This document shows positions 1 to 4,568 of a stretch of 9,736 bases of DNA, one piece after another. The translations under genes and the position numbers were made by a program. Origin of the DNA: Candidatus Woesearchaeota archaeon UBA119 (GTDB lineage: Archaea; Nanobdellota; Nanobdellia; Woesearchaeales; UBA119); assembly GCA_002505945.1 (NCBI GenBank), contig DAWM01000023.1:1-9736 (forward strand). Reading direction: 5' to 3'. How positions within the stretch are numbered: the stretch's first letter is position 1; every line of letters starts with the position of its first letter. The notes under the pieces are model-generated. The model did no database searches. It had not been told where the DNA came from and was given only the letters and a program-made list of their open reading frames with translations.

Positions 1-186
1 TGCTTCCTCTTTTGTGAGTCTTCCTACCTTAGAGAATATCCAACCGTCATCATTTCTGTTCTGCCTTGATATCTGTACCTTTGGTTGGCCTTCATTATAA
101 CTTTTTATAGAGACAATCAGTTTTGTGCTCTCAAATTCCTTTTCTCTTTTATCTACTTCCTTATCTAAATTCGGATCAAATGGCAT
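1..186 (-). CDS. Small conserved-looking hypothetical protein, 5' part only
   Basis: A frame open from an ATG at 186 to the left edge gives the first 62 residues, beginning MPFDPNLDKEVDKREKEFES and ending with GRLTKEEA; the C-terminus lies outside the window. It is highly charged, without cysteines, membrane segments or a signal peptide, so a small soluble cytosolic protein is likely. A strong Shine-Dalgarno (GAGGTGA, 192-198, 5 nt before ATG) and a TATA-like box upstream support the start. The sequence style resembles small conserved proteins of DPANN archaea, but I cannot name a family or function. It is transcribed divergently from tmk; nothing visible connects the two functionally. Confidence 0.75.
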   Translation of the reverse strand, partial: MPFDPNLDKEVDKREKEFESTKLIVSIKSYNEGQPKVQISRQNRNDDGWIFSKVGRLTKEEA

Positions 187-191
187 TATAT

Positions 192-232
192 TCACCTCGT
201 AGGCATTTGGTTCTCAACAGCATATTTTTATA
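192..232 (-). promoter_or_regulatory. TATA box and Shine-Dalgarno of the 1-186 gene
   Basis: On the minus strand TATAAAAATATG (221-232) lies about 40 nt before the ATG, placing the transcript start near 200. The resulting leader of about 15 nt carries GAGGTGA (192-198), a near-perfect match to the archaeal 16S anti-SD. This gene is therefore leadered, unlike several neighbours. Confidence 0.6.
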
Positions 233-266
233 ACTTTCCATTCTTTATGGCAACTGAATAGACAGA

Positions 267-274
267 TTTAAATA
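267..274 (+). promoter_or_regulatory. TATA box of tmk
   Basis: TTTAAATA centred about 31 nt before the ATG at 302. The expected start site is about 297-298, which would leave out the TTG at 296 and give a nearly leaderless message starting at ATG 302. Confidence 0.55.
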
Positions 275-301
275 AATAAGATTACAAAGAGATGGTTGAA
301 A

Positions 302-976
302 ATGAGAGGAAAATTAATTGTTATTGAAGGAGTGGATGGGACAGGGAAGGAAACACAAACCAAGATGCTAATTGAACGCTTGAAGCGGGAAGGCTACGAG
401 AATATAAAATATATTGATTTCCCAAGATATGGGAAGCCAAGCGCTTGGGCTGTTGAGCAATACCTTAATAGCAAGCTTGGTTCTTTGAAAGAAATTAACC
501 CGAGAATATCATCTATTTTCTTTGCCTTTGATAGATTCTGTGCTTGCGATGAGATTAAAGAAGCTCTGCAACAAGGGAGATTTGTCGTTGCCAATCGCTA
601 TACCTCATCAAATATGGGACACCAAGCTGCTCAGGTTAAGGATAAAGAGCAGAGAGATGAGTTTCTTGCTTGGCTGGATAACCTTGAATACAATGTTTAT
701 GGGCTTCCTAGGCCTGACAAGATAATTTTGTTAAAGATGAATCCGGAGATTGCTCAGAGGTTAGTTGCAGGAAGAAAGAAGAAGGATTATGTAACAGGGG
801 ACCCTAAGGATTTATTGGAAAGGGATGTAGAGCATCTTAGAGCAGCCCAGGAGACTTATTTGTATGTAGCTAAGAAATATAACTGGGAAATCGTAGATTG
901 CAGCCCTAAGGGCAATCTGCGCACCCCTGAAGACATCCATGAAGAGATTTGGAATATTGTTCAGAAATTGCTTTAA
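302..976 (+). CDS. tmk: Thymidylate kinase (dTMP kinase)
   Basis: Phosphorylates dTMP to dTDP with ATP in the dTTP pathway; cytosolic. The 224-residue protein has a P-loop EGVDGTGK (9-16), a DFPRY segment (39-43) in the position of the family's FP motif, the DR pair of the dTMP-binding region (77-78), NRY (98-100) followed by SSNMGHQAA, and a basic lid-like stretch RKKKDYV (158-164). Length fits the family (about 200-225). The NRY replaces the more common DRY and is a subfamily variant, as the rest of the motif is intact. ATG 302 is preferred over TTG 296 because the TATA box at 267-274 puts the transcript start between them. The stop overlaps that of convergent yjbQ by 4 nt. Confidence 0.93.
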   Translation: MRGKLIVIEGVDGTGKETQTKMLIERLKREGYENIKYIDFPRYGKPSAWAVEQYLNSKLGSLKEINPRISSIFFAFDRFCACDEIKEALQQGRFVVANRYTSSNMGHQAAQVKDKEQRDEFLAWLDNLEYNVYGLPRPDKIILLKMNPEIAQRLVAGRKKKDYVTGDPKDLLERDVEHLRAAQETYLYVAKKYNWEIVDCSPKGNLRTPEDIHEEIWNIVQKLL

Positions 977-1377
977 TCAGATATTAATGTTAATAATATC
1001 TCTCTATTACTTCTAGGTCCATCAAACTCACAGAACATAATACTCTGCCATCTTCCTAACTCAATCTGGCCGTTGCTTATCGGCACACTTATAGATGGTC
1101 CGATAATAGCAGATTTCAGGTGAGCATCCCCATTACCATCAACTCTGTCATGCTTCCACTTGCCTTGAGGGATTTTATCTCTAAGTAGATTGAGGAAGTC
1201 ATCGCAGAGGTTAGGATCATAGTTCTCATTGATTGTTATTGCAGCACTTGCATGCTTTACGAAGAGACTACATATCCCTTCTTTTATTCCAGCTTTTTTG
1301 ACCTTTTCATCTACCTCTTGAGTGATATCTACTAATTCCTCTCTTTTATCAGTTGAAAGAATGATCCTATCTCGCAT
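973..1377 (-). CDS. YjbQ/UPF0047 family protein
   Basis: A 134-residue soluble protein with the full signature of this small family: HASAAITINEN (42-52), WKHDR (74-78), DGNGDAHLKS (80-89), LGRWQ (107-111) and CEFDGPR (116-122). The conserved H42, H76, H86 and E117 that probably form a metal or active site are present. The family is widespread in bacteria and archaea; a thiamin-phosphate-synthase-like activity has been proposed for bacterial members, but its physiological role is not settled, so I leave the symbol empty. The start is ATG 1377 rather than an in-frame TTG at 1386, because a TATA-like box lies at 1405-1413. It ends tail-to-tail with tmk, with both stop codons inside one TTAA. Confidence 0.93.
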   Translation of the reverse strand: MRDRIILSTDKREELVDITQEVDEKVKKAGIKEGICSLFVKHASAAITINENYDPNLCDDFLNLLRDKIPQGKWKHDRVDGNGDAHLKSAIIGPSISVPISNGQIELGRWQSIMFCEFDGPRSNREILLTLISD

Positions 1378-1404
1378 TTTAATCAATGAAATAATATTGT
1401 AATG

Positions 1405-1413
1405 TTTTAAAAA
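1405..1413 (-). promoter_or_regulatory. TATA box of the yjbQ-family gene
   Basis: TTTTTAAAA on the minus strand, centred about 32 nt before ATG 1377, between the tRNA 3' end and the gene. It predicts an almost leaderless transcript independent of the tRNA. Confidence 0.45.
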
Positions 1414-1430
1414 GCTTTCTAATAGAAGAA

Positions 1431-1505
1431 TGCCCGGTTCGGGATTTGAACCCGAGTCATCGCCTCGAGAGGGCGATATGATTGGCCGGACTACACCAAC
1501 CGGGC
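1431..1505 (-). tRNA. tRNA-Glu (anticodon CUC)
   Basis: Read on the minus strand from 1505, the molecule folds as a complete cloverleaf: acceptor stem GCCCGGT/ACCGGGC (7 bp), D arm containing GTGTAGTCCGGCC, anticodon stem TCGCC/GGCGA around loop CTCTCGA, a 4-nt variable loop and T arm TCGGG/CCCGA around TTCAAAT. The anticodon is CUC (positions 34-36), reading GAG. The D-arm wording is typical of archaeal tRNA-Glu. The discriminator is A at 1431, and CCA is not encoded (TTC follows), so CCA must be added enzymatically. There is no intron. A TATA box precedes it. Confidence 0.96.
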
Positions 1506-1528
1506 GTGGGAAAGAGGTCTTGGCTCTA

Positions 1529-1540
1529 GTTTTTAAATAT
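1529..1540 (-). promoter_or_regulatory. TATA box of tRNA-Glu
   Basis: ATATTTAAAAAC on the minus strand, centred about 29 nt upstream of the tRNA 5' end, the spacing expected for an archaeal tRNA promoter. Confidence 0.65.
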
Positions 1541-1551
1541 TTTGTTTAAGT

Positions 1552-1577
1552 CAATAAGAAAAAGAAAAAAGAAAAGA
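1552..1577 (-). terminator. T-rich terminator after superoxide reductase
   Basis: Immediately after the desulfoferrodoxin stop codon the minus strand runs through several T-tracts (TCTTTTCTTTTTTC, then CTTTTTCTTATT). Hairpin-independent T-tracts of this kind are typical archaeal terminators. It would separate the SOR transcript from the tRNA downstream. Confidence 0.65.
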
Positions 1578-1955
1578 TTAATTCTTCCAAAGGCCGTGAA
1601 CATTGCAAAAGGCTCTTGCTTCAATTCCTTGCTCTTCACATTTAAAGTAGGCTATTGCTTTATCTCCAGGATAAAGAAGCCTGCTTTTCAGAACCCTGTC
1701 ATCCTTAACCAGTTCAATCAACTCGATAAAATGCTTCTCCTCCATAGGATGCTCAACACTTCCCACTATTACTCTTACATCATTTCCCTCTCTTTCAATC
1801 ACGGGTTTATGTTTCTCTGTTCCCTCCTCTTCAGATTTCGCCTCAAGTAATTTCATCGGCTGACCACAACAAACCAATTCTCCTACTCCTTCATTAACAA
1901 CCTCTACAACATTCCCGCATACCTCACATCTATAGATTTGATTTCTTTTTGTCAT
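1578..1955 (-). CDS. dfx: Superoxide reductase, two-iron desulfoferrodoxin type
   Basis: Reduces superoxide to hydrogen peroxide with electrons from rubredoxin or a similar carrier, without releasing oxygen, as in anaerobes. The 125-residue form starting MTKRNQIYRC has an N-terminal desulforedoxin domain with C10, C13, C29 and C30 (YRCEVC, CC) for center I. The catalytic domain follows, with H49 (EKHKP), H69 and H75 (HPMEEKH), C117 and H120 (FCNVHGLW) as the 4-His/1-Cys set of center II; the active-site E47 and K48 are also present. No ligand is missing. GTG 1973 and ATG 1964 are also in frame; ATG 1955 fits both the family N-terminus and the TATA box at 1981-1990. The gene lies 35 nt after a permease gene but has its own promoter and terminator. 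Confidence 0.95.
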   Translation of the reverse strand: MTKRNQIYRCEVCGNVVEVVNEGVGELVCCGQPMKLLEAKSEEEGTEKHKPVIEREGNDVRVIVGSVEHPMEEKHFIELIELVKDDRVLKSRLLYPGDKAIAYFKCEEQGIEARAFCNVHGLWKN

Positions 1956-1980
1956 TTTGTTCATATGGCACACAATAGGT

Positions 1981-1990
1981 TAATAAAACT
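1981..1990 (-). promoter_or_regulatory. TATA box of the superoxide reductase gene
   Basis: AGTTTTATTA on the minus strand begins just after the stop codon of the upstream permease gene and is centred about 30 nt before ATG 1955. It predicts a leaderless or nearly leaderless message; there is no Shine-Dalgarno before that ATG. Confidence 0.5.
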
Positions 1991-2509
1991 TTAGGAAGAA
2001 GTGATTCTTGGTTTCATAATCCTATCAATTAACATTCCTTGAAGAATAGAAAAAATAATCATTACCAAGGTTAGCAATATAACATATTTAAGTCCGAAAT
2101 AGAAAATCGCGATAGGCAAAAGGGGCAGTTTAATTGCTCTATTGTACAAAAAGCAAGCCACCAATCCATTACTCAACCCCTTTTTCTGCAATTCTGCTAA
2201 TAGAGGATACCACATATAAATAGGGCCAGAAGAAAGAATGCCTCCAACAACTATAAAGAACCACTTTTTAATTCCTTTTTCTTTAAGATGCTTCATAACA
2301 AACTTTGGCGAGATAAAGTAATTCACCAAAGCCATTAACACGAATACAACAATAAAAACAGGGATTATCTTCAAAAGAATGCCTAAGAAATACTCTAAAC
2401 TAGCGAAAAAAAGCTCTGACTTAATTAAGAACAAGACTAGATAGCCAATCATCACTAATATCAGGAAATACCATGCTCCTGAAAGCCTCTTGTTATTTCT
2501 TTTTGCCAT
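1991..2509 (-). CDS. Half-size permease, COG0701/PF03773-like (downstream subunit)
   Basis: An integral membrane protein of 172 residues with about five or six hydrophobic segments (near 13-30, 41-63, 83-100, 113-127, 130-160). Residues 89-111 (GGILSSGP then WYPLLAELQKKG), followed by CFLYNRAIKLPLLP, resemble the conserved repeat of the COG0701 predicted permease family (YraQ/ArsP-like), which normally has two such repeats in a protein of 300 or more residues. Only one is present here; the other is in the adjacent upstream gene. The start ATG 2509 is 1 nt past the previous stop and preceded by GTGAT, consistent with translational coupling. The substrate is unknown: arsenicals are known for some family members, but no conserved cysteine is seen here. 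The two genes probably make one heteromeric transporter (inference). Confidence 0.72.
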   Translation of the reverse strand: MAKRNNKRLSGAWYFLILVMIGYLVLFLIKSELFFASLEYFLGILLKIIPVFIVVFVLMALVNYFISPKFVMKHLKEKGIKKWFFIVVGGILSSGPIYMWYPLLAELQKKGLSNGLVACFLYNRAIKLPLLPIAIFYFGLKYVILLTLVMIIFSILQGMLIDRIMKPRITSS

Positions 2510-2510
2510 A

Positions 2511-2933
2511 TTATATCACATTATAAATCAAGATTGTCACAATAGACACAACTATTGCCAATACAAAAGCCGATATGTTTCTTAACAATGCAAATTTCAT
2601 TCCCAATATTGATGATTCTGCCGGCAACTGGATAATTCCTACAGTAACCCAAGCCACTAAGAAAGCAGTAACAGCCATCAAACTGATACCTAAGTCAAGG
2701 AGTTCTCCACTAATGATATAGCTTGAGACTGGATTCCCAGCAGAGATACTGCCAACTGAACCTCCAATAATAGCATTGATAAACCAATTATCCCCAAAAA
2801 CAGAAGCATAGAAAGCTTTCGGGATTAAAACCGAGATTAAGCTGATAAGCAAGATAGTTCCAATCATTATGGGAAAGGTCTTCCATAAGCCCTTGGCAGC
2901 TTTGATTACTGCTTTTCCTAAATTATGATTCAT
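2511..2933 (-). CDS. Half-size permease, COG0701/PF03773-like (upstream subunit)
   Basis: An integral membrane protein of 140 residues from ATG 2933, with hydrophobic segments near 18-37, 48-62, 84-102 and 119-138. Residues 57-79 (GGSVGSISAGNP then SYIISGELL) followed by an FLVAWVTVGIIQLP segment match in layout the G-rich loop, helix and LP pattern of the neighbouring half-permease, so the two genes look like diverged halves of one fold. An in-frame ATG at 2951 would add six residues, but it lies only about 10 nt from the TATA box at 2957-2964, while ATG 2933 lies 27 nt away, so 2933 is preferred. It is the first gene of a two-gene operon (TAATATG junction). Substrate unknown. Confidence 0.72.
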   Translation of the reverse strand: MNHNLGKAVIKAAKGLWKTFPIMIGTILLISLISVLIPKAFYASVFGDNWFINAIIGGSVGSISAGNPVSSYIISGELLDLGISLMAVTAFLVAWVTVGIIQLPAESSILGMKFALLRNISAFVLAIVVSIVTILIYNVI

Positions 2934-2956
2934 ACTATAGGATAAAAGCATAGGTG

Positions 2957-2964
2957 TTTTTATA
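2957..2964 (-). promoter_or_regulatory. TATA box of the permease pair
   Basis: TATAAAAA on the minus strand, centred about 27 nt before ATG 2933. It shares a short divergent promoter region with the plus-strand gene at 3027. Confidence 0.6.
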
Positions 2965-2995
2965 GGTTTTCTTTATTTTTTTTATCAAGCGTAAG

Positions 2996-3004
2996 TTTTA
3001 TTAA
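2996..3004 (+). promoter_or_regulatory. TATA box of the 3027 membrane protein gene
   Basis: TTTTATTAA centred 27 nt before ATG 3027, which predicts a leaderless transcript. No Shine-Dalgarno precedes the ATG. Confidence 0.55.
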
Positions 3005-3026
3005 TTGCCTTTAACAAAAAGAGATT

Positions 3027-3473
3027 ATGAATAAGAAATCAATTTTCATGGTATTTGTTGTATTCTTATTGCTTCTTCCAAAATCATCTACTTCTCAATT
3101 AGGAAGGACTGTTTCCACTAAAACATCATCTTATTACCCCCTTCAGATAACCCTTGTTTTGGTAGTCTTATACCTGATTTCACTTTTTTTGGCCAGAAAG
3201 AAAGTCATTTCCTTTGACAGTCATAAAATGATTTGGAATGTCGCCTTAACCATTTCTTTCATCGTTGTTGCAATAACATCTATTCAATATCTCCTTGTAT
3301 TGGAATATGGCTTGTTTTGGACCTTTGGTATGAACATAAACAGATTACATATTGAATCAGGCATAGTCATGCTAGTTATCTCTATATTTCACATATTCTG
3401 GCATGTCAGCTATTATAAAAGCATCTTCAGGAGAAGAAAATCTAAAAAATTGCCTGAAAATTCATCTGAATAA
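3027..3473 (+). CDS. Small four-helix membrane protein, possibly cytochrome b-like
   Basis: 148 residues with four hydrophobic segments: 5-18 (a possible signal anchor after MNKK), 39-56, 69-91 and 110-127, then a basic tail with RRRKSKK. Histidines sit at H66 (before the third segment), H108 (just before the fourth), and H122 and H126 inside the fourth (SIFHIFWHVSYY). A pattern of H, then SG, then H and H in a terminal helix is reminiscent of DUF4405/cytochrome b-type heme-binding bundles. I see no CxxCH, so any heme would be non-covalent. The family assignment is tentative; it could be an unrelated membrane protein. It diverges from the permease operon, and its last 32 nt overlap the convergent tatD gene. 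Confidence 0.65.
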   Translation: MNKKSIFMVFVVFLLLLPKSSTSQLGRTVSTKTSSYYPLQITLVLVVLYLISLFLARKKVISFDSHKMIWNVALTISFIVVAITSIQYLLVLEYGLFWTFGMNINRLHIESGIVMLVISIFHIFWHVSYYKSIFRRRKSKKLPENSSE

Positions 3474-4191
3474 TATTCTCAGCTTCCTTTTCATCCAACC
3501 CTTTTATCTCAGCAATCTTCTTAATAGAATAAGACACATTCCATGGGTAATTTACCTCACCCGAAAAAGGAGCAAGAAAAGGAGAATCTGTTTCCGTTAA
3601 AAGCTGCCTCAACGGGCAAAGTTGAACAAGCATCTGAAAGTGTTGGCTTCTGACCACATTAGGAGGGATAGAAAAATACCAGCCATTATCAATCCCTCTC
3701 TGGATAAGGGATTTCTTACCAGAAAAACAATGTAATATTATAGGATGCTTCCCCTTTATATGCTCTTCTATGATTTCAATAACCTCTTTTTCTGCTTTCC
3801 TTGTATGTATTATTAAAGGAAGCCTATTCTTTATACCTTGTTTGATTAAATCAATAAAATACTCCTTTTGCCTTGACATGCTCGGATACTTTCCATCCAA
3901 GCCAATCTCTGAGATGGCTTTTGCATTCTTAATATTTTCTTTGATAAATTGATAGCATTTTTTTGCTTCAGAAAGATCTTGAGCAACCGTTTCAGGATGC
4001 AGCCCAAGTCCGCAAAGAACAAGATTGGGATATTTCTGAGAAAGCTCTAAAGAAAATCTATTTGAGGCTAAATCAATACCAGCACTAACAACCTTGCCCA
4101 TCTTATTCTTTTTACATTGCTTCATTATATCATCTATGGGCGTCTTGTACATTTCATTAAATTCTAAATGGGCATGGACATCAAATAACAA
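3442..4191 (-). CDS. tatD: TatD family metal-dependent DNase
   Basis: A 249-residue TIM-barrel amidohydrolase-fold nuclease acting on DNA 3' ends, with proposed roles in repair or DNA degradation. All family metal ligands are visible: H6 and H8 (DVHAHLE), E95 (SEIGLD), H129 (IIHTRKA), H154 (LHCFSG) and D202 (TETDSPFLAP); GLHP (63-66) and the C-terminal NYPWNV region are also typical, and the length is normal. It starts with TTG at 4191, supported by a strong SD, GAGGTGG, 4 nt upstream; the first internal ATG would delete the HxH motif. The SD overlaps the TGA of the zinc-ribbon gene 9 nt upstream, so the two are an operon and probably translationally coupled. The 3' end overlaps a convergent gene. 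Confidence 0.93.
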   Translation of the reverse strand: MLFDVHAHLEFNEMYKTPIDDIMKQCKKNKMGKVVSAGIDLASNRFSLELSQKYPNLVLCGLGLHPETVAQDLSEAKKCYQFIKENIKNAKAISEIGLDGKYPSMSRQKEYFIDLIKQGIKNRLPLIIHTRKAEKEVIEIIEEHIKGKHPIILHCFSGKKSLIQRGIDNGWYFSIPPNVVRSQHFQMLVQLCPLRQLLTETDSPFLAPFSGEVNYPWNVSYSIKKIAEIKGLDEKEAENIIQMNFQAIF

Positions 4192-4200
4192 GGTTCCACC

Positions 4201-4368
4201 TCACTTACCCTTAATCTTCTCAAGAATTGCTTTCTTGTCATTGTTTAAGGTATCTTGGCATTCCGGACAAACCCAGTGAAGCTTGCCTTTCTCATCCTTT
4301 AGATTCATGCCTTCATACTTGCCCAAGAAGGTTTCTTTCAGTTTCTTATTACATATCTCGCATTTCAT
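4201..4368 (-). CDS. Small zinc-ribbon protein upstream of tatD
   Basis: A 55-residue protein beginning MKCEICNKKLKETFLGKYEG, with CEIC (residues 3-6) and, after HWV, CPEC: two CxxC knuckles that should bind one zinc. The C-terminus is lysine-rich (DKKAILEKIKGK), compatible with nucleic-acid or ribosome binding. Similar short zinc-ribbon proteins are, to my knowledge, common in DPANN genomes, with no assigned function. It ends in TGA 9 nt before the TTG of tatD, whose SD includes that TGA, so it is the first gene of a two-gene operon. A T-rich TATA-like box (about 4386-4395) lies upstream. It may be a partner or regulator of the nuclease, but that is inference from position only. Confidence 0.8.
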   Translation of the reverse strand: MKCEICNKKLKETFLGKYEGMNLKDEKGKLHWVCPECQDTLNNDKKAILEKIKGK

Positions 4369-4396
4369 ATTCTCTTGACTCCCTCATTAAAATCAC

Positions 4397-4475
4397 AAAA
4401 ATCCACAGTGAGTGGATTTTTAGGATGCCAAATATTCATCCTGAAGAGCGGCGTGTTAAATCCTATACCCCTCTT
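4397..4475 (-). ncRNA. Candidate structured small RNA or leader with three hairpins
   Basis: Read on the minus strand from about 4480, three helices follow one another: AAGAG (4475-4471) with CTCTT (4448-4444), extended past a G-G mismatch by two G-C pairs and a G-U; AGGATG (4442-4437) with CATCCT (4427-4422); and AAAAATCCAC (4421-4412) with GTGGATTTTT (4406-4397), a perfect 10-bp stem with a 5-nt loop followed by GTGATTTT. The last looks like a stem-plus-U-tract end. TATA-like AAAATATTTATG lies just upstream (about 4490-4500). The genes on both sides start here divergently, so no known transcript needs terminating. It could be a small RNA of 80-90 nt, an attenuator of the zinc-ribbon/tatD operon, or read on the plus strand. 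The family is unknown. Confidence 0.42.
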
Positions 4476-4527
4476 GCGAATTTTTGTGCATAAATATTTT
4501 GCGGTATTTAACTTAAATAGAGATATT

Positions 4528-4567
4528 TTTATATATAATAACTGTTTAATTTAAGAAAAAGGGGGGT
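4528..4567 (+). promoter_or_regulatory. TATA box and G-run Shine-Dalgarno of the radical SAM gene
   Basis: TTTATATATAATA (4528-4540) is a strong TATA-like box, predicting transcription from about 4560. GGGGGGT (4561-4567) is an unusual G-run ribosome binding site. It fits ATG 4572 (4 nt away) better than ATG 4569 (1 nt away); the two starts differ by one methionine. Confidence 0.55.
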
Positions 4568-4568
4568 T

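Noticed and set aside
1431..1505. tRNA-Glu as an integration site of the recombinase element
   Set aside because: The recombinase is about 7 kb away, the tRNA is intact and no partial 3' copy of it was seen in the window. Serine recombinases also do not typically use tRNA ends.
1542..1850. Plus-strand 102-residue frame
   Set aside because: It is the antisense shadow of the superoxide reductase gene, starting in its T-tract terminator.
4397..4421. Simple terminator of a flanking gene
   Set aside because: Both neighbours begin here and run away from it, so neither transcript would reach it; an unannotated RNA or attenuator explains it better.
4227..4493. Plus-strand 88-residue frame opposite the zinc-ribbon gene
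   Set aside because: It runs antisense to the CxxC protein and through the hairpin region. It has no domain signature, and its start has no SD or well-placed TATA box.
4423..4568. RiPP precursor peptide next to the radical SAM gene
   Set aside because: No short frame with an RBS and a Cys/Gly-rich core is present upstream, and the downstream neighbour is a full PAC2 gene.
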